Shown here one piece after another: positions 17,026-26,244 of a DNA stretch of 64,000 bases (positions are counted from its first letter, which is position 1; the number at the start of each line of letters is the position of its first letter). A program made the position numbers and the translations under genes. Source of the stretch: Pseudomonas tolaasii NCPPB 2192 (GTDB taxonomy: Bacteria; Pseudomonadota; Gammaproteobacteria; Pseudomonadales; Pseudomonadaceae). The DNA lies in contig NZ_PHHD01000001.1 in the NCBI RefSeq assembly GCF_002813445.1, positions 6,014,001-6,078,000 of the forward strand, in the 5' to 3' direction. The notes under the pieces are model-generated. The model worked only from the letters and a program-made list of their open reading frames with translations. It made no database searches and had not been told where the DNA came from.

Positions 17026-17867
17026 ATTCCATAACCCGTGGCAAATGGCTGGCGATCCTGTGCCTGGTGCCCTTCGCGCTGTTCTTTATCGTGTTTGAAA
17101 TCGCCCCGCTGGTGTGGGTGCTGATCAACAGTCTGCAGTCGGAAGAGTCCGGCTGGGGCGTGGCCAACTTCACCAAAATCTTCAGTTCGAAGTTCTACCT
17201 GCAGGCCATTCAATACAGCCTTGAGATCAGCTTCTACTCCAGCGTGTTCGGAATCATCATCTCGGTGCTGGGCAGCTACTCGCTGCGCCGCGTGGATGGC
17301 CCGTTGCGCAACTTCGTGACAGCGTTTGCCAACATGACCAGCAACTTTGCCGGCGTGCCCCTGGCCTTCGCCTTCATCATTCTGCTGGGTTTCAACGGCA
17401 GCATCACGATCATGCTCAAGCAGGCCGGGATCATTCAGGACTTCAACCTGTACTCCAAGACCGGCCTGATCATTCTCTACACCTACTTCCAGATTCCATT
17501 GGGCGTGCTGCTGCTTTACCCGGCCTTCGACGCGCTGCGCGAAGACTGGCGTGAGTCCGCGTCACTGCTCGGCGCCAGTGGCTGGCAGTTCTGGCGGCAT
17601 ATCGGGCTGCCGGTGCTCACCCCTGCCCTGCTCGGCACCTTCGTGATCCTGCTGGCCAACGCTCTTGGCGCCTACGCCACGGTATACGCGTTGACCACCG
17701 GCAACTTCAACGTGCTGCCGATCCGTATCGCGGCGATGGTGTCCGGCGACATCTCCCTGGACCCGAACATGGCGAGTGCCCTGGCCGTGGTGCTGGTGGC
17801 GCTCATGACCGTGGTCACCGTGGTCCATCAACTGCTGCTCAAGAGGAGCTACCATGTCTCGCGCTGA
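17022..17867 (+). CDS. ABC transporter permease (first)
   Basis: A 281-residue PotB/PhnU-type permease with six predicted membrane segments and the EAA loop EDWRESASLLGASGWQFWRHI (about 170-190). A GTG start overlaps the preceding TGA (GTGA), giving tight coupling. It pairs with the next gene to form the membrane channel. Confidence 0.87.
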   Translation: MNSITRGKWLAILCLVPFALFFIVFEIAPLVWVLINSLQSEESGWGVANFTKIFSSKFYLQAIQYSLEISFYSSVFGIIISVLGSYSLRRVDGPLRNFVTAFANMTSNFAGVPLAFAFIILLGFNGSITIMLKQAGIIQDFNLYSKTGLIILYTYFQIPLGVLLLYPAFDALREDWRESASLLGASGWQFWRHIGLPVLTPALLGTFVILLANALGAYATVYALTTGNFNVLPIRIAAMVSGDISLDPNMASALAVVLVALMTVVTVVHQLLLKRSYHVSR

Positions 17868-18654
17868 AGCCGGCCCGGCGTCCCTCTACCATCGGGTCGT
17901 GGTGTATCTGTTGTTTGCCATTCTGGTGTTGCCGCTGGTGGGCACCTTTGTCTACTCCATTGCCAGCAGTTGGTCGGCCACCGTGCTACCGGCCGGCTTT
18001 ACCGTGAAATGGTATGTGCAACTGTGGAGCGACCCGCGCTTTCTGGCGGCGTTCGGCCAGTCGCTGCTGGTATGCGTGGGCGCACTTATTCTCTCGGTGG
18101 TGCTGATTCTGCCGCTGCTGTTCGTGGTGCATTACCACTTTCCCAAGCTTGATGCGCTGATGAACATTTTGATCCTGCTGCCCTTCGCGGTGCCGCCGGT
18201 GGTGTCGTCGGTGGGCCTGTTGCAACTCTACGGTTCCGGGCCGCTGGCGATGGTGGGCACACCGTGGATTCTGATCGGTTGCTACTTCACCGTGGCGTTG
18301 CCGTTCATGTACCGCGCGATCACCAACAACCTGCAAGCCATCAACCTGCGGGACCTGATGGACGCCTCGCAGCTGCTGGGTGCCAGCACCTGGCAAGCCG
18401 CGATTCTGGTGGTGCTGCCCAACCTGCGCAAAGGCCTGATGGTCGCGCTGCTGCTGTCGTTCTCCTTCCTGTTCGGCGAGTTCGTATTCGCCAACATTCT
18501 GGTGGGCACTCGCTACGAAACCCTGCAGGTGTACCTCAACAACATGCGCAACAGCAGCGGCCACTTCACCAGTGCCGTCGTCATTTCCTATTTCTTCTTT
18601 GTGCTGGTGCTGACCTGGGCCGCCAATATCTTGAACAAGGACAAAAGCCAATGA
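17854..18654 (+). CDS. ABC transporter permease (second)
   Basis: A 266-residue PotC/PhnV-type permease with six membrane helices and the EAA loop LMDASQLLGASTWQAAILVV (about 168-187). Its start overlaps the end of the first permease by 14 bases. AGGAG precedes the ATG. Confidence 0.87.
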   Translation: MSRAEAGPASLYHRVVVYLLFAILVLPLVGTFVYSIASSWSATVLPAGFTVKWYVQLWSDPRFLAAFGQSLLVCVGALILSVVLILPLLFVVHYHFPKLDALMNILILLPFAVPPVVSSVGLLQLYGSGPLAMVGTPWILIGCYFTVALPFMYRAITNNLQAINLRDLMDASQLLGASTWQAAILVVLPNLRKGLMVALLLSFSFLFGEFVFANILVGTRYETLQVYLNNMRNSSGHFTSAVVISYFFFVLVLTWAANILNKDKSQ

Positions 18655-19640
18655 GCTTCGTCAGCGTCCAACACCTGCAAAAAGGCTACGCCGGCACCCC
18701 GGTGTTCAGTGACATCAACTGCGAAATCGCCAAGGGCGAATTCGTCACCCTGCTTGGCCCGTCCGGTTGCGGCAAGTCGACCCTGCTGCGCTGCATTGCC
18801 GGCCTGACCCCGGTGGACAGCGGGAAAATCCTGCTGGATGGGCAGGACATCGTCCCGCTGAGCCCGCAGAAACGAAACATCGGCATGGTGTTCCAGAGCT
18901 ATGCACTGTTCCCCAACATGACCGTGGAGCAGAACGTCGCCTTCGGCCTGCGCATGCAAAAGGTCAACGCCGACGACAGCCACAAGCGCGTGCAGGAAGT
19001 GCTGCAGCTGGTGGAGCTCAAGGACCTAGCCGGGCGCTATCCGCACCAGATGTCCGGTGGCCAGTGCCAGCGTGTGGCGCTGGCCCGGTCCCTGGTGACC
19101 CGCCCGCGCCTGTTGCTGCTCGATGAACCCCTGTCGGCACTCGATGCGCGGATTCGCAAACACCTGCGCGAACAGATCCGCCAGATCCAGCGCGAGCTGG
19201 GCCTGACCACGATTTTCGTGACCCATGACCAGGAAGAAGCCCTGACCATGTCGGACCGCATCTTCCTGATGAACCAGGGCAAGATCGTGCAGAGCGGTGA
19301 CGCCGAAACCCTCTACACCGCGCCCGTGGATGTGTTCGCCGCAGGCTTTATCGGCAACTACAACCTGCTGGACGCCGACAAGGCCAGCCAACTGCTGCAA
19401 CGCCCGATCAACACTCGCATCGCGATTCGCCCGGAAGCCATCGAACTGAGCCGCAGCGGCGAACTGGACGCACGGGTGCGCAGCCACAGCCTGCTGGGCA
19501 ACGTGATTCGCTATCGCATCGAAGCGCGCGGCGTGGAACTGGTGGTGGATGTGCTCAACCGCTCGGCCGACGACCTGCATCCGGACGGGCAACGCCTGGC
19601 ACTTTCCATCGACCCGAGCGCCCTGTGTGAAGTAGCCTGA
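18651..19640 (+). CDS. ABC transporter ATP-binding protein
   Basis: A 329-residue CUT1/spermidine-type ATPase. Walker A is GPSGCGKST (about 37-45), the signature is MSGGQCQR, Walker B is LLLLDEPLSALDA and the switch is FVTHDQ. A C-terminal TOBE-like regulatory extension spans about 240-329. The ATG overlaps the permease stop by four bases. The substrate is that of the operon, see the binding protein. Confidence 0.88.
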   Translation: MSFVSVQHLQKGYAGTPVFSDINCEIAKGEFVTLLGPSGCGKSTLLRCIAGLTPVDSGKILLDGQDIVPLSPQKRNIGMVFQSYALFPNMTVEQNVAFGLRMQKVNADDSHKRVQEVLQLVELKDLAGRYPHQMSGGQCQRVALARSLVTRPRLLLLDEPLSALDARIRKHLREQIRQIQRELGLTTIFVTHDQEEALTMSDRIFLMNQGKIVQSGDAETLYTAPVDVFAAGFIGNYNLLDADKASQLLQRPINTRIAIRPEAIELSRSGELDARVRSHSLLGNVIRYRIEARGVELVVDVLNRSADDLHPDGQRLALSIDPSALCEVA

Positions 19641-19669
19641 CGCGACGTTTTACTGAGAGAGCATGACCG

Positions 19670-20323
19670 ATGGCATTGGTAATTTTTGATCTGGACGACA
19701 CCTTGATCCACGGCGACTGCGCCACCCTGTGGAGCGAGCAGATGGGCCGCCTGGGCTGGGTCGACCCGGAGTCGTTCATGCGCAAGAACGACGAGCTCAT
19801 GGCCGCTTACAGCCAGGGCAAGCTGGCCATGGAAGACTTCATGGACTTCAGCCTGGAGCCGATGATCGGCCGCACGCCGGAGGAAATCGAGCATTTGGTA
19901 GAACCCTGGGTTGAGGACGTGATCGAGCCGCTGATCTACAGCGACGCCACGAAAACCATCGCCCGCCACCGCGCGAATGGCGACCGGATTCTGGTGATTT
20001 CTGCCTCGGGCACATACTTGGTCACGCCGATTGCCGCGCGCATTGGTATTGATGAAGTGCTGGGGATCGATCTGGATGTCAGCCATGGCGTGTACAGCGG
20101 GCATACCGTGGGCGTGCTGACGTATCGCGAGGGCAAGATCACGCGTTTGCTGGAATGGCTGGAGCAGGAAGGCGAAACGCTGGACGGCGCGTATTTCTAT
20201 TCGGATTCGCGCAATGACCTGCCGTTGCTGAGCAAGGTGGAGTACCCGCAGGTGGTGAACCCGGACCCGGTGTTGCGCGAGCATGCTGAACAGGCCGGTT
20301 GGCCGATTCACCACTGGACCTGA
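19670..20323 (+). CDS. HAD-IB family phosphatase
   Basis: A 217-residue haloacid-dehalogenase-fold hydrolase. Motif I is DLDDTL (residues 6-11, Asp nucleophile), motif II is ISASGTYLV (about 108) and motif III/IV is the YFYSDSRNDLPLL segment (about 177-189). Relatives include SerB-like and phosphocholine-type phosphatases. It is last in the ABC operon, 29 bases after the ATPase gene, and probably removes phosphate from the imported molecule or its cleavage product. Confidence 0.85.
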   Translation: MALVIFDLDDTLIHGDCATLWSEQMGRLGWVDPESFMRKNDELMAAYSQGKLAMEDFMDFSLEPMIGRTPEEIEHLVEPWVEDVIEPLIYSDATKTIARHRANGDRILVISASGTYLVTPIAARIGIDEVLGIDLDVSHGVYSGHTVGVLTYREGKITRLLEWLEQEGETLDGAYFYSDSRNDLPLLSKVEYPQVVNPDPVLREHAEQAGWPIHHWT

Positions 20324-20340
20324 TTCAACAGAGATCAAAA

Positions 20341-20429
20341 TGTGGGAGCTGGCTTGCCTGCGATGGCGGCGTTTCAGATGAAACATTCTTCACTGATACA
20401 CCGCTATCGCAGGCAAGCCAGCTCCCACA
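20341..20429. repeat. REPIN 5
   Basis: Perfect inverted pair of REP cores between the convergent HAD phosphatase and quinone oxidoreductase genes. Confidence 0.93.
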
Positions 20430-20451
20430 TTGACTGGATTTCAAGTTGAGA

Positions 20452-21414
20452 TCAGACCAGGCTTTCGTCGATGACCAACACCAGCTTTCCGGAAATTTGA
20501 TTACCCGCCAGCTCGGCAAACGCCGTCTCGGCGTCCTTGATCGGGTAGGTTTTGGCCAGTTGCGGGCTCAGGCGTCCTTCCACAAACAGCGGCCATACGT
20601 GCTGGCTCAAATCAGTGAACAGGTCCGCCTTGAACTGATCGCTACGGCTGCGCAAGGTCGAACCAAGCAACTGAATCCGCTTGCCGAGCACCTGGGCAAG
20701 ATCCAGTTGCGCATCGCGCCCGCCCATCAAACCGATCAGCACCCAGCGCCCGTCAAGGGCCAATAGCTTGAGGTCCAGCGCGGCGTAGTTGCCGCCTACA
20801 GGGTCAAGAATCACATCAAACGGCCCGAAATCCCGCAGTCCGTCGAGCCCGTCGGTGCGTACCACGCCGCCTTGTGCGCCAAGCGCTTCGCAGTACGCGA
20901 GCCGCTCCGCCGAGCCGACACTGACCCAGCATGGGCTGCCGAACGCCTTGCACAACTGGATCGCCGCCGAGCCCACGCCACTGGCGCCCGCGTGCAGCAA
21001 GACCTTCTCTCCCGCCTTGAGGCCGGCCAGCTGGAAGAGGTTCAGCCAGGCAGTGCTGTACACCTCGGGCAGTGCCGCCGCTTCGACCAGCGACAGGCCT
21101 TCCGGCACCGGCAGCACGTGGCGCGCGTCCACCACCACTTCCTCGGCCATGCCGCCACCGGCCAGCAACGCGCAAACCCGATCCCCCACCTGCCAGGACG
21201 AACCCGCACCGACTTCACTGATCACGCCAGCGCATTCAAGCCCCAGCACTTGGCTGGCACCCGGCGGTGGCGGATAGAGCCCCGAACGCTGCAATAAATC
21301 CGCGCGATTGAGGCCCGCAGCCGCCACTTGGATGCGAACCTGGCCTACATCGCACACAGGACGGGTTTCATCCAACCACTCCACGTGACCGTCAACGCCT
21401 TGCAATGCTTTCAC
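20452..21414 (-). CDS. NAD(P)H:quinone oxidoreductase, zinc-type MDR superfamily (PIG3-like)
   Basis: A 320-residue medium-chain reductase without the structural zinc cysteines. It has an N-terminal GroES-like domain (LNRADLLQRSGLYPPPPG, about 33-50) and a Rossmann domain with HAGASGVGSAAIQL (about 141-154). The PIG3/QOR group reduces quinones with NADPH. The GTG start at 21414 is supported by GGAGG eight bases upstream. It is divergent from prc. Confidence 0.87.
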   Translation of the reverse strand: MKALQGVDGHVEWLDETRPVCDVGQVRIQVAAAGLNRADLLQRSGLYPPPPGASQVLGLECAGVISEVGAGSSWQVGDRVCALLAGGGMAEEVVVDARHVLPVPEGLSLVEAAALPEVYSTAWLNLFQLAGLKAGEKVLLHAGASGVGSAAIQLCKAFGSPCWVSVGSAERLAYCEALGAQGGVVRTDGLDGLRDFGPFDVILDPVGGNYAALDLKLLALDGRWVLIGLMGGRDAQLDLAQVLGKRIQLLGSTLRSRSDQFKADLFTDLSQHVWPLFVEGRLSPQLAKTYPIKDAETAFAELAGNQISGKLVLVIDESLV

Positions 21415-21439
21415 AGTGCCTCCATAGTGAGTCTGGACT

Positions 21440-21473
21440 GAGCCCGTAGCTGTAGCGCCGGGCTTTTTGCATT
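21440..21473. terminator. Hairpin with T-run in the quinone reductase-prc gap
   Basis: AGCCCG...CGGGCT followed by TTTTT lies between two divergent start codons, where a terminator is not expected. It may attenuate prc or be a relic. Weak. Confidence 0.3.
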
Positions 21474-21519
21474 ATGCGACCGGACCATATGGAACCGGCT
21501 CCCTCAAAGACGGCCTAAT

Positions 21520-23634
21520 ATGCGTTATCAATTGCCCCCGCGTCGAATCAGCATGAAGCATTTGTTCCCAAGCACCGCCCTCGCTCTTTTCATTGGTCTC
21601 GGCTTCGCGTCGATGTCGACCAATACGTTCGCAGCCAACAGCTGGGACAACCTTCAGCCTGATCGCGATGAGGTGATTGCCAGCCTTAACGTCGTCGAGT
21701 TGCTCAAGCGCCATCACTACAGCAAGCCGCCCCTGGACGATGCTCGCTCGGTAATCATCTATGACAGCTACCTCAAGCTGCTGGACCCGTCGCGCAGCTA
21801 CTTCCTGGCCAGCGACATCGCCGAGTTCGACAAGTGGAAGACGCAGTTCGACGACTTCCTCAAAAGCGGCGACCTGCAACCCGGCTTCACCATCTACAAG
21901 CGCTACCTGGACCGCGTGAAAGCGCGCCTGGACTTCGCGCTGGCCGAGCTGGACAAAGGCGTCGACAAGCTCGACTTCACCCAGAAGGAAACCCTTCTGG
22001 TGGACCGCAAGGACGCCCCTTGGCTGACCAGCACCGCCGCGCTCGACGACCTGTGGCGCAAACGCGTCAAGGACGAGGTGCTGCGCCTGAAGATCGCCGG
22101 CAAAGAGCCGAAGGCCATTCAGGAACTGCTGACCAAACGCTACAAGAATCAGCTGGCACGCCTGGACCAGACCCGTGCCGAAGATATCTTCCAGGCGTAC
22201 ATCAACACCTTCGCGATGTCCTACGACCCGCACACAAACTATCTGTCGCCGGATAACGCGGAAAACTTCGATATCAACATGAGCCTGTCGCTGGAAGGCA
22301 TCGGTGCCGTCCTGCAAAGCGACAATGACCAGGTCAAGATCGTGCGTCTGGTGCCGGCAGGTCCGGCCGACAAGACCAAGCAGGTTGCCCCGGCGGACAA
22401 GATCATCGGCGTAGCCCAGGCCGATAAGGAAATGGTTGATGTGGTCGGCTGGCGTCTGGACGAAGTGGTCAAGCTGATCCGCGGGCCGAAAGGCAGCGTG
22501 GTGCGCCTGGAAGTGATTCCGCACACCAATGCGCCGAACGACCAGACCAGCAAGATCGTGTCGATCACCCGTGAAGCGGTGAAGCTCGAAGACCAGGCCG
22601 TGCAGAAGAAAATCCTCAACCTCAAGCAGGATGGCAAGGATTACAAGCTGGGCGTGATTGAGATCCCGGCCTTCTACCTGGACTTCAAAGCGTTCCGCGC
22701 CGGTGACCCGGATTACAAGTCCACCACCCGCGACGTGAAGAAAATCCTGACCGAGCTGCAAAAAGACAAGGTTGACGGCGTGGTCATCGACCTGCGCAAC
22801 AACGGCGGCGGTTCCCTGCAGGAAGCCACCGAGCTGACCAGCCTGTTCATCGACAAGGGCCCGACCGTGTTGGTGCGCAACGCTGATGGCCGTGTGGACG
22901 TGCTGGAAGACGAGAACCCGGGCGCCTTCTACAAAGGCCCGATGGCGCTGCTGGTGAACCGTCTCTCGGCTTCGGCTTCGGAGATTTTCGCCGGCGCCAT
23001 GCAGGACTACCACCGCGCGCTGATCATTGGCGGCCAGACCTTCGGCAAAGGCACCGTGCAGACCATTCAGCCGCTGAACCATGGCGAGCTGAAGTTGACC
23101 CTAGCCAAGTTCTACCGGGTTTCCGGGCAGAGCACACAGCATCAGGGCGTACTGCCGGATATCGATTTCCCGTCGATCATCGACACCAAGGAAATCGGCG
23201 AGAGCGCCCTGCCGGAAGCCATGCCGTGGGACACCATCCGCCCGGCGATCAAGCCGGCGTCGGACCCGTTCAAACCGTTCATTGCGCAGTTGAAGGCTGA
23301 CCACGACACTCGCTCCGCCAAGGATGCCGAGTTTGTGTTTATCCGCGACAAACTGGCCCTGGCCAAGAAGCTGATGGAAGAGAAAACCGTCAGCCTCAAT
23401 GAAGCGGACCGTCGCGCACAGCACACCTCCATCGAAAATCAGCAACTGGTGCTGGAGAACACCCGCCGCAAGGCCAAGGGTGAAGATCCGCTCAAAGAGC
23501 TGAAGAAAGAAGATGAGGATGCACTGCCGGCCGAAGCTGAAAAAACCAAGCCGGAAGACGACGCCTACCTGGCCGAGACAGGCCGGATCCTGCTGGACTA
23601 CCTGAAAATCAGCAAGCAGGTGGCCAAGCAGTAA
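21520..23634 (+). CDS. prc: Carboxy-terminal processing protease Prc (tail-specific protease)
   Basis: Up to 704 residues, exported to the periplasm. A signal peptide is best formed from the internal ATG at 21553. A TSP N-terminal domain (about 40-240) precedes a PDZ domain (about 245-330) and the S41 protease core. The catalytic serine is in LSASASEIFAGAMQD (about 487) and the lysine in GQTFGKGTVQ (about 512), both as in E. coli Prc. The enzyme degrades proteins with nonpolar C-termini and in pseudomonads cleaves MucA-related and cell-wall targets. A strong terminator follows. Confidence 0.95.
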   Translation: MRYQLPPRRISMKHLFPSTALALFIGLGFASMSTNTFAANSWDNLQPDRDEVIASLNVVELLKRHHYSKPPLDDARSVIIYDSYLKLLDPSRSYFLASDIAEFDKWKTQFDDFLKSGDLQPGFTIYKRYLDRVKARLDFALAELDKGVDKLDFTQKETLLVDRKDAPWLTSTAALDDLWRKRVKDEVLRLKIAGKEPKAIQELLTKRYKNQLARLDQTRAEDIFQAYINTFAMSYDPHTNYLSPDNAENFDINMSLSLEGIGAVLQSDNDQVKIVRLVPAGPADKTKQVAPADKIIGVAQADKEMVDVVGWRLDEVVKLIRGPKGSVVRLEVIPHTNAPNDQTSKIVSITREAVKLEDQAVQKKILNLKQDGKDYKLGVIEIPAFYLDFKAFRAGDPDYKSTTRDVKKILTELQKDKVDGVVIDLRNNGGGSLQEATELTSLFIDKGPTVLVRNADGRVDVLEDENPGAFYKGPMALLVNRLSASASEIFAGAMQDYHRALIIGGQTFGKGTVQTIQPLNHGELKLTLAKFYRVSGQSTQHQGVLPDIDFPSIIDTKEIGESALPEAMPWDTIRPAIKPASDPFKPFIAQLKADHDTRSAKDAEFVFIRDKLALAKKLMEEKTVSLNEADRRAQHTSIENQQLVLENTRRKAKGEDPLKELKKEDEDALPAEAEKTKPEDDAYLAETGRILLDYLKISKQVAKQ

Positions 23635-23701
23635 ATGATGGCAATTTAATGTGAGCGCTCCGCGGAGTGTCATCATATAGACATCATTCTGTCGTGAAAT
23701 G

Positions 23702-23738
23702 AAGGACCGCAGGCTCACCGCCTGCGGTCCTTTTTTTT
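23702..23738 (+). terminator. Rho-independent terminator after prc
   Basis: An 11-bp perfect stem, GGACCGCAGGC / GCCTGCGGTCC, with a TCACC loop is followed by eight T. Confidence 0.93.
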
Positions 23739-23752
23739 CGATCGAGATCGCC

Positions 23753-25522
23753 ATGACCATGACCGAACAGCTGAATGCATTGGGCTCAATCCTGGCTCAA
23801 GGCAGTTTGCACAGCCTGTTCCAACCGATCATCTGCCTGTCCGAGCGACGTATTCTCGGCTACGAAGCCTTAAGCCGCGGCCCGTCCAATAGCCCGCTGC
23901 ACTCTCCCGTTGCCTTGTTCTCCGTGGCCAGCCACGCCGGGCGTCTCAGTGAGCTGGAAATGGCCTGCCGCGAAAGCGCCTGCCGCCGCTTCAGCGAACA
24001 AAAACTGCCGGGCAAGTTGTTTTTGAACATCTCGCCGGAATCCCTGATGGAAACCGCGCACCAGCCGGGGCGCACCCTGCAACTGTTGCGCGACTTCGGC
24101 ATTCCGCCGAGCCAAGTGGTGATCGAACTCACCGAACAAACGCCCACCGATGATTTCGACCTGCTGCAAACCGCCCTGCACCACTACCGCGACATGGGTT
24201 TTGCCATCGCGCTGGATGACCTGGGCGCCGGGTACTCCAGCTTGCGCCTGTGGTCGGAGCTGCGCCCGGATTACGTGAAGATCGACCGGCACTTTATCGA
24301 CGGCATTCATCAGGATGCGCTCAAGCGCGAATTCGTTGGCTCGATCCTGCAGATCGCCAAGGCTTCACGCGCCCAAGTGATTGCAGAAGGTATCGAGTTG
24401 CCGGAAGAACTGGCGGTGCTGACCGAGATGGGCGTCGACCTGGTTCAGGGCTACTTGCTGTGCCGCCCTCAGGAACAGCCGCCGCAGGAAGTTCGCCTGA
24501 TGCTGCCCAAGCAGGACAACGCCAACATCGCCCTCAGCGAAGAAGGCAGCGACCTCAGCGCCCTGCTCAACGAACAACCGGCGGTGGACCAGGACACCGC
24601 CACCGCCCAGGTGCTGGAATCCTTTCGCCGCCAGGCCAACCTCAACTCGCTGGCGGTGCTGGACGCGCGCGGCCACCCGGTGGGGATCGTGCACCGGCAT
24701 TCGCTGTCCGACGCCCTGCTCAAGCCGTTTGCTACCGATCTGTTCGCACGCAAGCCCATCAGCCGCTTGATGAGCGATGACTTTCTCGCGGTGGAACTAA
24801 GCCAGTCCTTGCAACAAGTGAGTCGCCTGCTGACCAGCCGCGCACGGCAACGAATTGAAGAAGATTTCATCATCACGTTGAATGGCGACTATCTAGGCCT
24901 GGGCCGGGTGATCGACGTGCTCAAGCTGATCACCGAACTGAAAATCCAGCAGGCGCGTTATGCCAACCCGCTGACGCTGCTGCCGGGCAACGTGCCGATC
25001 CAGCAGTGCCTCACGCGGCTGCTGCAGCAACAGCGCGAGTCGGTGATTTGCTATGTGGATATCGACAGTTTCAAGCCGTTCAACGATATCTATGGCTATG
25101 GGCGCGGGGATGAAGTGTTGCTGTGCCTGGCGCAATGCCTGAATGACCGGGTCGACCCCAGCCGCGATTTCGTCGGGCATATTGGCGGCGATGATTTTTT
25201 GCTGGTGTTGGGGCCGCAGGATTGGCGCAAGCGGCTTAACCAGTTGCTGGATGACTTCCACACCCAATGCCGGCGCTTCTACCGGGCCGAACACCTTGAT
25301 GCCGGCTGTTTCGTGGCGCTGAACCGCCAGGGCGTGCGCCAGGAGTTCGCCCTGCTGTCACTGTCGATCGGCGTGGTGCATTTATATCCACAGGCCTGTG
25401 GACAACTGGATGCCAGCCAGTTGGCTGAACTGGCGTCACAGGCCAAGCATCATGCCAAGGACGTTGCCGGCTACAGCATTCACGTCATCGACAGCATGGA
25501 TATGCTGCCCCAGGCGCTTTAG
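23753..25522 (+). CDS. EAL-CBS-GGDEF domain cyclic-di-GMP protein
   Basis: 589 residues with the order reversed from most dual proteins. The EAL domain comes first (about 10-250, signature YEALSRGP near residue 36, then DDLGAGYS and KIDRHFI). A CBS pair (about 280-395) and a C-terminal GGDEF domain (about 410-580) follow. The cyclase motif reads GGDDF rather than GGDEF or GGEEF and no RxxD inhibitory site is at the usual place, while the EAL catalytic set looks intact. It may act mainly as a phosphodiesterase with CBS-sensed nucleotide control. Same position next to prc as PA3258. The ATG at 23753 starts after the terminator. Confidence 0.9.
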   Translation: MTMTEQLNALGSILAQGSLHSLFQPIICLSERRILGYEALSRGPSNSPLHSPVALFSVASHAGRLSELEMACRESACRRFSEQKLPGKLFLNISPESLMETAHQPGRTLQLLRDFGIPPSQVVIELTEQTPTDDFDLLQTALHHYRDMGFAIALDDLGAGYSSLRLWSELRPDYVKIDRHFIDGIHQDALKREFVGSILQIAKASRAQVIAEGIELPEELAVLTEMGVDLVQGYLLCRPQEQPPQEVRLMLPKQDNANIALSEEGSDLSALLNEQPAVDQDTATAQVLESFRRQANLNSLAVLDARGHPVGIVHRHSLSDALLKPFATDLFARKPISRLMSDDFLAVELSQSLQQVSRLLTSRARQRIEEDFIITLNGDYLGLGRVIDVLKLITELKIQQARYANPLTLLPGNVPIQQCLTRLLQQQRESVICYVDIDSFKPFNDIYGYGRGDEVLLCLAQCLNDRVDPSRDFVGHIGGDDFLLVLGPQDWRKRLNQLLDDFHTQCRRFYRAEHLDAGCFVALNRQGVRQEFALLSLSIGVVHLYPQACGQLDASQLAELASQAKHHAKDVAGYSIHVIDSMDMLPQAL

Positions 25523-25890
25523 GCCTCGGCCGATTCCGGGTACTCGTATTCGAATACCCGCACCACTTCCGAAGCGTGCCAGGACGCAGCGGCCACGCCA
25601 TCGGAAGGCCCGCTGAAGCGCCCAAGGCGCTCCACACATTCAAAAAAACCGGTACGCGGCAGGCGGCTCGCACCCTGGCTGATGACCAGCGAGCTGCGCA
25701 ACGGCTGCTCGGCCTTGGCGTCCAGCGCGGCCAGGTGCTCAAGCGCGGCGGCCAGGGTTTGCATGGCGGGTGTGGGAAATTGCAGGCGCTCCAGCAGCGC
25801 GCGGTAGGTCAGTAAATGGCGCTGGCGGCGCGCCTGGTCCAGCTCGTTGATTAACCCATCCCAATGTTGACGGCTGATACGTAGGCTCAA
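25519..25890 (-). CDS. Conserved hypothetical protein, coupled to an HTH gene
   Basis: 123 residues, soluble, helical N-terminal half (about 1-60) and a compact C-terminal part with WHASEVVRVFEYEYP. I do not recognise the family. Its start overlaps the end of the upstream HTH gene by four bases, so the two are co-translated. Its 3' end overlaps the convergent EAL-GGDEF gene by four bases. Confidence 0.65.
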   Translation of the reverse strand: MSLRISRQHWDGLINELDQARRQRHLLTYRALLERLQFPTPAMQTLAAALEHLAALDAKAEQPLRSSLVISQGASRLPRTGFFECVERLGRFSGPSDGVAAASWHASEVVRVFEYEYPESAEA

Positions 25891-26222
25891 GATTCATCCC
25901 TCCACCCTGCAACGCCCAATTCCCAGGCCAGGCTGCGGCGTATCGCGGCATCCGGCTGGCGCTCACCACTTTCAATCAATCCGAGATACGAAGGGCTAAT
26001 GCCCACGGTGCGGGCCAGGGTTTCGATGGCCAGGCCCTTGGCCTCGCGCAGGCCGCGCAAGTCTGCGAGCGGGCGCAGATCCGGCTCGGCCGCGCTGACA
26101 ACAGGAGAAGGAGCAAGAGTGGGTGGCTGCTGACCGGCGGCTTTTAGCAGCGCCTGGTACTGGTCCCATGGCAACACCGCATACTCGGGTGCGCCATCGC
26201 GTGAAATGATCTGAATATCCAT
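25887..26222 (-). CDS. Helix-turn-helix (Xre-type) protein with Phd-like N-terminus
   Basis: 111 residues. The N-terminal segment MDIQIISRDGAPEYAVLP resembles antitoxin-type dimerisation arms. A Cro/C1 helix-turn-helix follows at about 58-105 (RTVGISPSYLGLIESGERQ). The ATG at 26222 is chosen over an upstream in-frame start at 26246. An inverted repeat at 26245-26259 just upstream may be its own operator. With the overlapping downstream gene the layout recalls an antitoxin-partner pair, but no toxin fold is recognised. Confidence 0.75.
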   Translation of the reverse strand: MDIQIISRDGAPEYAVLPWDQYQALLKAAGQQPPTLAPSPVVSAAEPDLRPLADLRGLREAKGLAIETLARTVGISPSYLGLIESGERQPDAAIRRSLAWELGVAGWRDES

Positions 26223-26244
26223 GACTGCCCCGTAGGATAACAAC

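Noticed and set aside
1653..20429. Repeated 20-bp motif considered as a CRISPR-like array
   Set aside because: The copies are isolated inverted pairs kilobases apart, not direct repeats with regular spacers. They are REPINs.
21472..23082. 536-codon minus-strand open frame opposite prc
   Set aside because: Antisense shadow; prc on the plus strand has complete protease motifs.
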